Source: Chitinophagaceae bacterium (GTDB lineage: Bacteria; Bacteroidota; Bacteroidia; Chitinophagales; Chitinophagaceae). From it: DNA of 64,000 bases. The stretch covers positions 248,001 to 312,000 of the forward strand of contig JAFKGQ010000006.1 in assembly GCA_017307755.1 (NCBI GenBank), written 5' to 3'. Below the pieces are notes generated by a model. That model saw only the letters and a program-made list of their open reading frames with translations, was not told the origin of the DNA and ran no database searches. The translations under genes and the position numbers were made by a program. Positions 1-9,282 of the stretch are shown here, piece by piece; position 1 is the stretch's first letter, and every line of letters begins with the position of its first letter.

Positions 1-482
1 CTGGTCACCAGCGGGATATTGCCGTAGAGATCCATGGCCCAATAATAATACGTAGCCCGCAGCACTTTTAGCTCCGCGTTGATATTCGACAGGTTGGAAG
101 GCGCGGGGTTCAGATTGTTCACGATGCTGAGGATAAAATTGATCTTGCCGATGCCCGAATAAATGTCCGACCAGGCCGCCTGCACCTGGGCCGTCGTTGC
201 CGTCCACTTGTGCTGCCAGAGCTCGATCCATTGGCCCGCTGCCAGCCAGTCAGCCCCCCGGGCAGGTACAATCATATCGTCACCGGGGATCTCCGCCAGG
301 TCATGATAATCCCCATCCGGGATGTTGGTGAGACTCGCATACGCCGGCGCTACACCCGCGGCGATCTGTTCGGGCGTATTCCAGAAATTCTGGTTGGGCA
401 CCACGCTATATACATTCTGATCTAATTTGGTACAGGAGTGCATCAGTACTGATGCCGCCAGCAAGCATATCATCTTATACAT
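1..482 (-). CDS. SusD/RagB-family nutrient-binding lipoprotein (3' part outside window)
   Basis: This is the first 160 residues of a SusD-like protein, the surface lipoprotein that caps a SusC channel and binds the substrate. I translated it from the complement because the reading frame leaves the window before a stop. The start at 482 gives MYKMICLLAAS, then a lipobox ending LMHSC, so the mature N-terminus is an acylated Cys at about residue 17. The later text, including WSDIYSGIGKINFIL and LRATYYYWAMDLYGNIPLVT, is the usual helical (TPR-like) SusD N-terminal region with the family 'YGNIPLVT' block. It lies 43 bp downstream of the susC gene on the same strand, the normal order for a polysaccharide or nutrient utilisation pair. 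The substrate cannot be read from the sequence. Confidence 0.93.
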   Translation of the reverse strand, partial: MYKMICLLAASVLMHSCTKLDQNVYSVVPNQNFWNTPEQIAAGVAPAYASLTNIPDGDYHDLAEIPGDDMIVPARGADWLAAGQWIELWQHKWTATTAQVQAAWSDIYSGIGKINFILSIVNNLNPAPSNLSNINAELKVLRATYYYWAMDLYGNIPLVT

Positions 483-525
483 ATCTTCTAAAGCTTTTGG
501 ATTAGCGAATATGGCTTACATAATA

Positions 526-3498
526 TTATTTAAAAGAAACATTGACGCCAAGAATGGCCGACCGGCTGCGCGGATAGAACGCACTGCCATAAACATTCAG
601 GTCAATATAGGACTGATTGGAATTCCCCGTCTTGATCTCAGGGTCCATACCCTTGTATGGCGTAAGCACAAAAAGGTTGGTGCCCGTCACATAAACACGC
701 AGGTTCTGAAGACCTTTCAACTTTTTGAAAGTATAAGCCAGGGTCAGGTTGTCCAGACGCAGATAAGAAGCATTCCGCAGCCAGAAGTCGGAAGGCGTTT
801 GGGACCCCCTGATGTGGTTGGTCAACCCCTCCTTCGTGATATTGTTCCCGGGAAGACGGGAAACATTGCTCGTCACATTGTTGTAGTTGTCAAACAACTT
901 CTGCCCGTATACCCCCCGCAGAAAGAAGTTCAACGTCCACTCCTTATAGCTGAACGTATTGTTCAGACCATAAGTAAAATCAGGCGTCGGATCATAATAA
1001 TTCTTTTGCGCGTCGGAAATATTTGGCGTCGTCTTTTCGTCCTTGGTATAATACAATTGATTGCTGTTCGACGAGGATGCGATCGTATCGCCTACCCCCG
1101 CATACTTCGCCAGGTTAAATACATAAGGAGTATAACCCACCTTCAGATAAGTGATGGGATTGTCCTGGTAGCCACGGCCAAGGGCATACCCCACAGGCAC
1201 CATGTCCGATGCGATGGGAGTACCTCTATAGGATCCCGAAAGACCGGTAACCTTTGTCTTGACAAAAGTGATCTGTCCGTTTGCCGACCAGGAGAAATCT
1301 TTGGTCGATATGATATTGCCGTTGAGCTGGATCTCCAGCCCCTTGTTTGTCAACGTACCGACATTAGCCAGGATCGTTGGCACAAAGAAAGGCGGCACAG
1401 GCACTGCATAGGTGAACAACAGACGGTCTGTCTTATCATTAAAAGCATTGATGCTGCCCCCAAACCGATTCTTAAACATACTGAACTCCACCCCTATGTT
1501 ACGCCCCGTACGCTGTTCCCAGCGCAGGTCGGGATTGGCATTTTGGTTGGGAGAATACGACTGTGGATAGGGATAAGTGCTGTTGGATGGATCATAATAA
1601 CGTGTCCCCCCCGCCAGCGTCAGCAAGGTATTATAAGGACCGATGGCATCCTGGTTACCCACTACGCCGTATCCAATGTTAAGCTTCAGCTCATTCAGCC
1701 AGTCAACGTCGCTAAGAAAACTTTCATTCTTCAGACGCCATGCCGCAGACGCAGAAGGGAAATTACCCCAGCGGTTGTTGACACCGAACTTGGAGGAACC
1801 GTCACGTCTGACACTGACCGTCAGGTAATAACGCTGGTCATAATTGTAGGTAGCGCGGCCCAGGAAAGAGATGAGCGTATACTGATCCTTATAGGAATTA
1901 ATGACATTGTACGCCGGGTTGCCGCCCCCCAGGAAGTCCCCTCCCAGATCCTCCACAAGAAAACCCTGCCCTGCCGCGGAAAAGCTGTTGTTGACAAATT
2001 GGTTGTATTCATATACTCCTGTGAGGCCAATGCTATGCTTACCAAATTCGGTAGTATAGTTGATGTGGATGTCTCCTTTCTTGGAATCCACGTTCCCGTT
2101 GGTCTGGTTGGCATTATTGAGATTACCGACTCCCGGCAGCGTCGGTTGAAAGAACTTGGTCTGCAGGTTGAAATGAGAAATGGAACCCAGGACGCCAACC
2201 TTGAGACTTTTCACCAATTCGTAATCGATCCTTGCAAACAGCTGTGTAAGATAATCCTTGCCATTGTTGGTCTGCAACATCTGCCGCGCCACAGGGTTCT
2301 GCTGGTCATAACCCGAATAGGCATAATAAGAGCCGTTCGGATTATAGACCGGGTAGGTCGGAGGGGTAGTGTTTACATAGTCAAACATATTGTAGTCCAC
2401 ATATTTCCGGTTGTTCTGAGTGTACGCCAGCGATACGTTGATGTCCAGTTTATTGTCCAGCGCTTTTTGCTGACCGATAAAACGAAGCCCCAGCTGCTCT
2501 TTACCCGAATTAATCACCAACCCTTCCTGGTTCAGATAGTTCGCGGAAGCCCGGTAGTTGAATCCGCCGCTGCCGCCGGAAATACCCACATTATGACTAT
2601 GTGAGACAGCATTGCGGGTGATGGCCTTCAGCCAGTCTGTGTTGGCGCCATGATCCAATGCCGCAATGGTAGCCGCATCCACACCCGCATCCTGGCTGGC
2701 CTTTTTCCATTCGGCCGCGTTGAGCAGGCCGAAATTGCCGGCCACTTTATCCACCCCTACATAACCATTGTATTCCACCTGTGTCCTGCCGGCAGAGCCT
2801 TTCCTGGTATTGACGATGATCACCCCATTGGCGCCCCTGGCCCCATAGATCGCCGTGGCAGACACATCCTTGAGAACATCGTAAGAGGCAATATCCGCGG
2901 GGGGGATGCTGGACAGTTGGTTGGGATCATCCAACGGAATCCCATCCAGCACGATAAGAGGCGTCTGCCCGCCCGTCAGCGAAGTCTGCCCACGCAGACG
3001 GATGACCACATTCTGGTTAGGATCGCCGCCCGGCTGGGTGATCACAAGCCCCGCTACCTTCCCCTGTATCTGCTGCATCGGGTTGTTGATCACACCACTG
3101 CTGAATTCCTTCGAAGCAATATTCGCTACGGCGCCCGTCACATCCTTGCGCCTGACGGTTCCATAACCGATGACCACTACATCGTTCAGGGACTGGGCTG
3201 CTTCACGAAGCACCACACTGAGCTCCATTCGTCCCTCAATAGTAATTTCCTGATCTGTAAAACCTACTGAGCTAATCACGATAGATCGTACCCCACCCGG
3301 AAGATTAAAGCCGAAATTACCCGATGAGTCGGTTAGGGTGTTGACATTAGTTCCTTTCGCGGTAATAGTGACCGAGGGCAGCCCCTCCCCTTTTTCATTG
3401 ATCACCCTACCTGTTAATCTGTTTTGCCCGAATGCCATTGTAGATATTAGGAGTACGGCAAGCAAGCAAAGCGTTAGTTTAATTTTCTCCGTTAACAT
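526..3498 (-). CDS. SusC/RagA-family TonB-linked outer membrane transporter
   Basis: A 990-residue TonB-dependent outer membrane channel that would import ligand handed over by the SusD partner encoded just downstream. A signal peptide (residues 1-24, ending AFGQ) is followed by a carboxypeptidase-regulatory-like domain (about 26-100, with RLTGRVINEKGEGLPSVTI). Next comes the plug domain (about 105-240), with DVVVIGYGTVRRKDVTGAV and the signature YGARGANGVIIVNTRKG. The rest is beta-barrel ending in ILGVNVSFK, a typical aromatic C-terminal strand. The length is normal for the family. There is no N-terminal extension for an anti-sigma (FecR) signalling partner and no sigma factor nearby, so control is more likely through the dyad element upstream. 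The ligand is unknown. Confidence 0.97.
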   Translation of the reverse strand: MLTEKIKLTLCLLAVLLISTMAFGQNRLTGRVINEKGEGLPSVTITAKGTNVNTLTDSSGNFGFNLPGGVRSIVISSVGFTDQEITIEGRMELSVVLREAAQSLNDVVVIGYGTVRRKDVTGAVANIASKEFSSGVINNPMQQIQGKVAGLVITQPGGDPNQNVVIRLRGQTSLTGGQTPLIVLDGIPLDDPNQLSSIPPADIASYDVLKDVSATAIYGARGANGVIIVNTRKGSAGRTQVEYNGYVGVDKVAGNFGLLNAAEWKKASQDAGVDAATIAALDHGANTDWLKAITRNAVSHSHNVGISGGSGGFNYRASANYLNQEGLVINSGKEQLGLRFIGQQKALDNKLDINVSLAYTQNNRKYVDYNMFDYVNTTPPTYPVYNPNGSYYAYSGYDQQNPVARQMLQTNNGKDYLTQLFARIDYELVKSLKVGVLGSISHFNLQTKFFQPTLPGVGNLNNANQTNGNVDSKKGDIHINYTTEFGKHSIGLTGVYEYNQFVNNSFSAAGQGFLVEDLGGDFLGGGNPAYNVINSYKDQYTLISFLGRATYNYDQRYYLTVSVRRDGSSKFGVNNRWGNFPSASAAWRLKNESFLSDVDWLNELKLNIGYGVVGNQDAIGPYNTLLTLAGGTRYYDPSNSTYPYPQSYSPNQNANPDLRWEQRTGRNIGVEFSMFKNRFGGSINAFNDKTDRLLFTYAVPVPPFFVPTILANVGTLTNKGLEIQLNGNIISTKDFSWSANGQITFVKTKVTGLSGSYRGTPIASDMVPVGYALGRGYQDNPITYLKVGYTPYVFNLAKYAGVGDTIASSSNSNQLYYTKDEKTTPNISDAQKNYYDPTPDFTYGLNNTFSYKEWTLNFFLRGVYGQKLFDNYNNVTSNVSRLPGNNITKEGLTNHIRGSQTPSDFWLRNASYLRLDNLTLAYTFKKLKGLQNLRVYVTGTNLFVLTPYKGMDPEIKTGNSNQSYIDLNVYGSAFYPRSRSAILGVNVSFK

Positions 3499-3528
3499 AC
3501 TAGCAGTTTGTTGAATTAAATACGGAAT

Positions 3529-3567
3529 CTATAATAAACTGGTACATACCAGTACACAATATTATAG
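3529..3567 (-). promoter_or_regulatory. Dyad element and candidate promoter upstream of susC
   Basis: ACTGGTA (3538-3544) and TACCAGT (3547-3553) form a perfect 7 bp inverted repeat with a 2 bp spacer. An outer pair CTATAAT (3529-3535) and ATTATAG (3561-3567) extends the symmetry. On the minus strand a TTG (3557-3559) lies 20 bp from TATTATAG (3536-3529), a 6/8 match to the Bacteroidota -7 box TAnnTTTG. The palindrome would then sit between -33 and -7, where a repressor or activator could act. Promoter use is inference; the symmetry is directly visible. Confidence 0.5.
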
Positions 3568-3709
3568 ATTTTTTTTAATTACTGTAAATTTTTTTTCCCG
3601 CTCCCCCGGCATGCCTGATATCCCAAATAGCAAAAACCCAGACCGCCTTTATTTACAAAGACGACCTGGGTTATGTATATATACGTTGATCGACGTCCTG
3701 CTTCCTCCG

Positions 3710-4735
3710 CTAGGAAACTTCCTTCTCCGTCTGTCCTTCTTCCTCTGTATGCGTCGGTGCCTCAGACGGTCCCGCTTCGATAGCCTGAGTCTCTTCCTCC
3801 GGCTGAACGGGCGTCTCCGCTTCCTTCTTCTTCAGCCCTAACTGCCTCTTTATCCACGCCCCAACCCCAACAAATGCCAGTACGATAAACTTCCACAACG
3901 GCGCTAAAAATTTCAATATCACCGCAAAAAGCCCGGCTTTCGCCAGCAGTTTCCCCGCCACCAGCGCCCCGATCGTCCAGGCCGCAACCTTATCGACCTT
4001 GGGGTCAAAATCAAAATAGGAATTCCCTTCCGTAAAACTGGCAGCCGTCAGCACCTTTGATATATCCTTATTGACCGTGGGCAGCTCATACATCTTTCCC
4101 ACGGCGTTCAACGACACCATGCCTTTTCTACCCAGGATCCTGATCTCATAGTTCAGCGTATTGCCATCCTCTTCCTGGTCCCCGAACTTGATCTCCTTGG
4201 CCCAGTGAAGTACTTTCCTCTCTTTATCATAAAAGGGTTTTTGAGCCCAGCCCACAATATGTATGGTAGGGAACCCTTCCTTAACCCGTTTTTCATTTGC
4301 CTCCTTTTCTTCCGACTGTATATTTTTCAGCATCTCACTGTAGTCGATCTTATCGGCATCTTCATCCTTTACATAACCGATCTCGCTATAGGTGACCACA
4401 AAGGCATAGGTGCTGTCCTTAAAAGGGTCGGAATCCTGGGGAAAGAGCATTCCTACCACCTCTTCTGCAGCAGATTCGGGGTTACCCCACAATTTTGTCA
4501 ATACGAGTTTGCTCTGATCTTTATTCAGATACTTAAATCCTTCCGGAACATTCAGCTTGATATGCCCGCCTTCGACCTTGATCTCCCCGGAAGAATACTT
4601 CAGTGTCTTGTTGACGGAATCCCTAAATTGATTGATAGCCTTTAAATAGATCTCTGTCGAGTCTGCCGGAGGATGTGCGCTTACGCACAGGGAGAACAGC
4701 ATCAACAGAGGTAAGGTTAGGAGCTTACGGTTCAT
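3710..4735 (-). CDS. DUF2167 membrane-anchored protein
   Basis: A DUF2167-family protein of about 341 residues from the chosen start. The family's biochemical role is not known. I prefer the ATG at 4735 (MNRKLLTLPLLML) to the one 18 bp upstream, because it starts the signal peptide directly and is preceded by an A-rich stretch. The family blocks are clear: GHIKLNVPEGFKYL, VGMLFPQDSDPF, YSEIGYVKDEDADKIDY and LNYEIRILGRKGMVSLNAVG. A C-terminal membrane segment pair (about 255-300) is followed by a charged tail rich in Lys and Glu. It is bracketed by susC and an M16 protease, with nothing to suggest a shared pathway. Confidence 0.88.
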   Translation of the reverse strand: MNRKLLTLPLLMLFSLCVSAHPPADSTEIYLKAINQFRDSVNKTLKYSSGEIKVEGGHIKLNVPEGFKYLNKDQSKLVLTKLWGNPESAAEEVVGMLFPQDSDPFKDSTYAFVVTYSEIGYVKDEDADKIDYSEMLKNIQSEEKEANEKRVKEGFPTIHIVGWAQKPFYDKERKVLHWAKEIKFGDQEEDGNTLNYEIRILGRKGMVSLNAVGKMYELPTVNKDISKVLTAASFTEGNSYFDFDPKVDKVAAWTIGALVAGKLLAKAGLFAVILKFLAPLWKFIVLAFVGVGAWIKRQLGLKKKEAETPVQPEEETQAIEAGPSEAPTHTEEEGQTEKEVS

Positions 4736-4762
4736 GTTTTTTTTAAGATACAAGATAATAAA

Positions 4763-4789
4763 AAGAGCCGCCTATGCAAGACGGCTCTT
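4763..4789 (-). terminator. Intrinsic terminator after the M16 protease gene
   Basis: AAGAGCCG (4763-4770) pairs with CGGCTCTT (4782-4789) around an 11 nt loop. On the minus strand the stem runs into a T-rich tract, about 23 bp after the stop of the M16 gene. Confidence 0.8.
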
Positions 4790-4811
4790 ATATATGTTAA
4801 TTTATTGTATA

Positions 4812-7646
4812 CTATTCCGGTAGTAAGACCAGCCGGATCAGGTTATTCCCTTTAAAGTAAAGGGACGCCGCCTGCTGTACCGCCTGAACAGTGATCTTAT
4901 CCAGGTCTTCCTTCTGATGCAATACCTGGCCGGCATCTTCGTTATTCTGATACTGGGATGCCAGATAATTCAGCCAAAATCCATTGGTCTTGTTTTGCGT
5001 CTCGAAAGACCGGAGGGTCTCCGCCTTGTATTTCTCAAGATTGACGGGCAGGGGGCCGGACTTTCTTAGCTTGTCGAGCTCATCGAGCGCTGAAGCTACC
5101 AGCTTATCTACATTCTGCGGTGCACAGCCGAATGCGATGGTCAATGCATATCTGGACGTCGGGTATTTTGTAAAATTCACGGATGCATTGGGACTGTATA
5201 CCCCGCCTTCCTCTTCCCTGAGACGTTCCAATAGCCGGATCTCCAGCACTTCCGATATAGCCTGCAGCAGATCGTTATTCTCATTGCTGAATGTATAATC
5301 TCCACTGAGCACCAGACGGACCGTAGCCTTGGGCTCTTTACCCTTATATACGTTCTTACTGATCATGCCTGCCGGGATATGGATACCCCTGTCTTTTGGC
5401 TGCACATTGAGATGAGTGGCAGGCAATGCGCCAAGATATTGCTCCAGCATGGGCCGGAGGACGGACGTATCGATGCTGCCGACAAAGATGAAGGTAAAGC
5501 CGGACGCATCCGAAAAACGTTCCTTGTATATAGCAAAGGCTTTATCCAGGTCTATCTGTTCCAGCTTGGCCAATGTGGGGCCGCCGGACCTGACATTATA
5601 GTTGCCCAGTACAGCGCTGACTGTGTCTGAGAACACGCTGTTGGGATCGCTGGCGCGATTAGCCAGGCTGGCCTTGCTGCGGGAAATGATATTATGGAAT
5701 ATGCTGGTGTCTTTCCGGGGCGCAGTGAAATAAAGATAGGTCAGCTGCAAAACAGTCTCCAGGTCTTTGTTTACCGCTCCGCCATTAACGCCCTGCATCC
5801 TGTCCCCGATGTAAGGTTGCACAGACAGCTGCTTTCCTGCCAGATATTTCCCCAACTGGACAAGATTGAAATCACCGGCGCCTCCATTGCTGATGATGCC
5901 GGCTGCATTGGCTGCGGACTGGAAATCAGCATCGTCATACAACGAGCTCCCTCCGGGCGCAAAGCCCGTAAAATAGATTTCGTTGTTCTTGAAGTCCGTG
6001 GGTTTTACAATGACCCTAACCCCGTTGCTTAAGGTCATCTCTGTAATCCCCAATGCCTTGTTCTGCTTTACGTCCACTACTTTGCCGGGAGCAGGCTTTA
6101 CGGGCAGCAGTTGCTCTCCTTTCATATCGTCCTGGTAAGCTGTCATTTTCTCTTCCTCGACTGCTTTCAGCCAGCCATTTACCGTGGCTTCGTCAGGCAG
6201 ACCGGCTTTCTCTTTCTCCGGCGCCAGGATGAGGATATCGCGATCTGTTGTCTTGATATACTCCTTCCCCAGAGCATTCACCTCGGCAAGTGTAATGCCG
6301 GGCAGATATTGCTTTACAAGCGCGTATTCCTTGTCGATACCCGGGGCAGCCTCCCCTTTTAGAAAATAACGCTGATATTCCCCCACGTAGCTCTGAGAAT
6401 TGGTCTTATCTTTTTCCTTCAACGCAGACTCCATACTGCTCATATAGCTCTGTGCGGCCCTATCCAGCTCCGACTGTGCAAAGCCATAACGGCCAGCGCG
6501 GATGGCTTCACGCCAGGATGCCTTAAAGGCGCTCTCCAGCAGCCCGGGCTTCGCGGCTACATTGACATCAAAAAGGCTTAGTCCGCCCATAAAATCCTGG
6601 ATGCCGGCGCCGGCCTGTACAAAGGGGGAGTTTGCCTGCTGCCCCAGCTCGATATAACGTTGCTGAAGCATTTGATTAAAAAGCTGCCGGACCATGGCCT
6701 TCCGGTAATCCGACGCAGTAGAAAGCCCGGTCCCTTTTTGCTTGATCAGCACTTCGGCCACCGTCTGCGGCATTTCAACATCGGTTACGGCAATAAACTG
6801 GTTCTTCCCCGTAAGACCAATCTCATACTTTGTCCTGGGCCTCTCTCCGACAGGGTTCTTTAGGTCGGCAAACTTTTTTTTGACCAACTGCTCTACGGAG
6901 TCCACGTTGATATCACCCACGACGATGAGCGCCTGAAGGTTCGGACGGTACCAATCATGGTAAAATTTCCGGATAGTGGCAGGTTTAAAATTATTGAGTA
7001 CGGAATCCGTGCCGATAGGCATACGAACGCTATAACGCGAGTGATTCAGCAGCAACGGCCAGTACTTTTGCTGCATACGCTCCTGCGCGCCTTTCCCCAG
7101 ACGTTTCTCTTCCAGCACAACGCCGCGCTCTTTGTCGATCTCCGTGGGGTCCAGGGTAGCTTCCTGCGCCCAGTCACGCATGATCTGGAAGCCATGCTGA
7201 AGAAGATCACGGTCATCCGATGGCAGGGGCAGCTGGTACACCGTCTCATCAAAAGAAGTATAAGCATTGAGATCCGCGCCAAACCGCACACCCGACTTTT
7301 GCAAATAATCAACTAATTCGTTCTTGGGAAAGTGGGTGGTCCCGTTAAAGCTCATGTGCTCCATAAAATGCGCCAACCCCCGCTGGTCATCCGATTCCAG
7401 GATCGAGCCGGCCTTGTTGACCAGGTAGAGCACCACCCGGCTCTTGGGTTCAGTATTCCGGCGGATAAAATAAGTAAATCCATTGGCCAAACGACCAGTG
7501 CGGACCGCAGGGTCCAACGGCAGCGGTCTTTCAACTACATTTTTTGGTTGTGCTGAGACAGTAGTTGCGGGCAGTGAGAAGGTGATCATGACGGCAGGCA
7601 CGATGATTGACCATTTCCATCGAGGCCACCGGAGGGTAGAATGCAT
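4812..7646 (-). CDS. M16-family zinc metallopeptidase, secreted, two-domain
   Basis: A 944-residue pitrilysin/insulinase-type zinc protease. It has an N-terminal signal sequence (hydrophobic stretch about 13-32, ending VSAQ), so it should act in the periplasm or at the cell surface. The inverted zinc motif HxxEH is HFMEH at residues 93-97 in GLAHFMEHMSFNGT. The distal metal-binding Glu lies in the conserved VVLEEKRLGKG. The C-terminal half (about 520-944) is a second M16 fold without the metal motif, as in single-chain enzymes of the family. The R/Y pair near YSPNASVNFTKYP fits the substrate-binding part of that half. A terminator follows, so it is probably monocistronic. The substrate is unknown. 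Confidence 0.95.
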   Translation of the reverse strand: MHSTLRWPRWKWSIIVPAVMITFSLPATTVSAQPKNVVERPLPLDPAVRTGRLANGFTYFIRRNTEPKSRVVLYLVNKAGSILESDDQRGLAHFMEHMSFNGTTHFPKNELVDYLQKSGVRFGADLNAYTSFDETVYQLPLPSDDRDLLQHGFQIMRDWAQEATLDPTEIDKERGVVLEEKRLGKGAQERMQQKYWPLLLNHSRYSVRMPIGTDSVLNNFKPATIRKFYHDWYRPNLQALIVVGDINVDSVEQLVKKKFADLKNPVGERPRTKYEIGLTGKNQFIAVTDVEMPQTVAEVLIKQKGTGLSTASDYRKAMVRQLFNQMLQQRYIELGQQANSPFVQAGAGIQDFMGGLSLFDVNVAAKPGLLESAFKASWREAIRAGRYGFAQSELDRAAQSYMSSMESALKEKDKTNSQSYVGEYQRYFLKGEAAPGIDKEYALVKQYLPGITLAEVNALGKEYIKTTDRDILILAPEKEKAGLPDEATVNGWLKAVEEEKMTAYQDDMKGEQLLPVKPAPGKVVDVKQNKALGITEMTLSNGVRVIVKPTDFKNNEIYFTGFAPGGSSLYDDADFQSAANAAGIISNGGAGDFNLVQLGKYLAGKQLSVQPYIGDRMQGVNGGAVNKDLETVLQLTYLYFTAPRKDTSIFHNIISRSKASLANRASDPNSVFSDTVSAVLGNYNVRSGGPTLAKLEQIDLDKAFAIYKERFSDASGFTFIFVGSIDTSVLRPMLEQYLGALPATHLNVQPKDRGIHIPAGMISKNVYKGKEPKATVRLVLSGDYTFSNENNDLLQAISEVLEIRLLERLREEEGGVYSPNASVNFTKYPTSRYALTIAFGCAPQNVDKLVASALDELDKLRKSGPLPVNLEKYKAETLRSFETQNKTNGFWLNYLASQYQNNEDAGQVLHQKEDLDKITVQAVQQAASLYFKGNNLIRLVLLPE

Positions 7647-7815
7647 AGTTAATTTTTGCGCAATGTTATCGATATTTTATCCTTGAACCGCACCGTTGGT
7701 CATCTTGGTTTTGGCTGGGCTATTTGTCCTCCCAAAGAGAACTTCTGTAGATAATAACATCCGTTTCGTCCAGACACCGGGAAAATAATTAACTTTTCAT
7801 TAGACTTTTATAACC

Positions 7816-9210
7816 CTATTTATTGGACGATAACTTGTTGAACCACCAGTAAAATGGTATGCCCAAAAATATTAACACCAAGCCTATGACAGCCTCTCTT
7901 GGCCGCGTAATAATGGTATTGCAAATGAGTGACAGACAAAATAGGATGAACAGGGCCGGCACGATCGGGTACCCCCACACCTTATAAGGACGAGGGGCAT
8001 CCGGCATTTTTTTTCTTAAGATAAAGACCCCAAAAGTCGTAGCGCCATAGTATATAAAAGCAGCAAAGATCAACATATCCGTCAGTTGGTCAAAAGTCCC
8101 GGACAGCACAAGCATACAGGCCCACACCCCCTGATACCATAAAGCATTGGCAGGTACCTGGGCGCTGTTCAGCTTTGTTACTTTGGGAAAGAATACCCCC
8201 TCGCGGGCCATGGCATAATAGGTACGCGAATTGCTTAATATAGTAGTATGCGTGCATCCCAATGTTGTTATGAGTATAAGGACCGAAATAAAAATGAGCC
8301 CGCCATGACCCCAAAAAACCTTTACAGCTTCCACGGCGGCAATGGAATTCCCGGAAGCCTGCATCTGTACTAATTGAGGCAAAGGCAACAATGCCAGATA
8401 GGTCGTATTCACCAGCAGATAGACGGCTATTACGACGAGTAGTCCGATGGTAATGCTTAAAGGGACATTACGATGGGGGTCTTTTATCTCCCCTCCCAAA
8501 AAACCAACCGAGTTCCAGCCCTCATATCCCCAGAATGCAGCCAGCATAGCGGTAAATACAGCGCTGATGGTCACCGGTGCCGCATTGATCACTTCAAGCC
8601 GGAAAGGGGCGCCCAGCGTAGCCTGCGGACTGTTTAATCCAAACACTACGATCAGCGCGATACCCGCTAGCACCAGCAGCATCAGTCCGGTGCTCAACCC
8701 CGCTCCTGTTTTAACACCCTTTGTATTGATCCATGTAAGGACGAGGATCAATAGAATGGCGGTAAGTTTTATCTGAAAAGCCGCAAAAGGGTAAAAGATG
8801 CCAAAGACGCTGGTATCCGACCACGAAGCAAATACAGCCGGCAAATGAACTATGCTGTTTAATGATTGGGCAAATACATATGCAATACCCGCAATGGCGG
8901 CAGTCTTAATTGCGGTAAAGTTTGACCACCCATATAGATAGGAGAAAAATCGGCCGTATATCTTTTTGTAATAGGTATACTCCCCTCCCGTATCAGCCAG
9001 CATACTGGCGATCTCCGCATTACTAAGAGCCCCAAACAACGAAATGATACCCCCCAATACCCAGCATATCAGCACCCATCCGGATGAATGAAGCTCCGCG
9101 GCCATGGGGACTGCCTTTTTATAGACACCGGATCCAATGATATTGCCTATTACTACAAATATCGCCAGGCGTAAGCCAAGCGCACGATTAAGCCGGGAGG
9201 GAATACTCAT
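7816..9210 (-). CDS. APC-superfamily amino acid permease
   Basis: A 464-residue inner-membrane amino acid permease of the APC superfamily, with about 12 hydrophobic helices and a conserved first helix segment (LAIFVVIGNIIGSGVYKK). I use the ATG at 9210 (MSIPSRLNRALGLRL); the upstream in-frame extension adds a hydrophilic-then-aromatic leader unlike family members. Family features include GGIISLFGALSNAEIASM with PDTGGEY-type text (LADTGGEYTYYKKIYG) and FWGYEGWNSVGFLGGEIKDPHRNVP. The closest look-alikes are LAT/SteT-type exchangers, but the substrate is not decidable. No partner gene is adjacent. Confidence 0.92.
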   Translation of the reverse strand: MSIPSRLNRALGLRLAIFVVIGNIIGSGVYKKAVPMAAELHSSGWVLICWVLGGIISLFGALSNAEIASMLADTGGEYTYYKKIYGRFFSYLYGWSNFTAIKTAAIAGIAYVFAQSLNSIVHLPAVFASWSDTSVFGIFYPFAAFQIKLTAILLILVLTWINTKGVKTGAGLSTGLMLLVLAGIALIVVFGLNSPQATLGAPFRLEVINAAPVTISAVFTAMLAAFWGYEGWNSVGFLGGEIKDPHRNVPLSITIGLLVVIAVYLLVNTTYLALLPLPQLVQMQASGNSIAAVEAVKVFWGHGGLIFISVLILITTLGCTHTTILSNSRTYYAMAREGVFFPKVTKLNSAQVPANALWYQGVWACMLVLSGTFDQLTDMLIFAAFIYYGATTFGVFILRKKMPDAPRPYKVWGYPIVPALFILFCLSLICNTIITRPREAVIGLVLIFLGIPFYWWFNKLSSNK

Positions 9211-9282
9211 GCATTTGATTTGGGTAAACGTTAAGATACTGACTGGCGGCCTATTTGCAAAAGAAAAAATATTTTGCCACAC

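Noticed and set aside
427..2604. Long plus-strand open frame (725 codons) over susC
   Set aside because: It is antisense to an unmistakable SusC gene and its translation has no domain pattern; its length comes from codon bias in the true frame.
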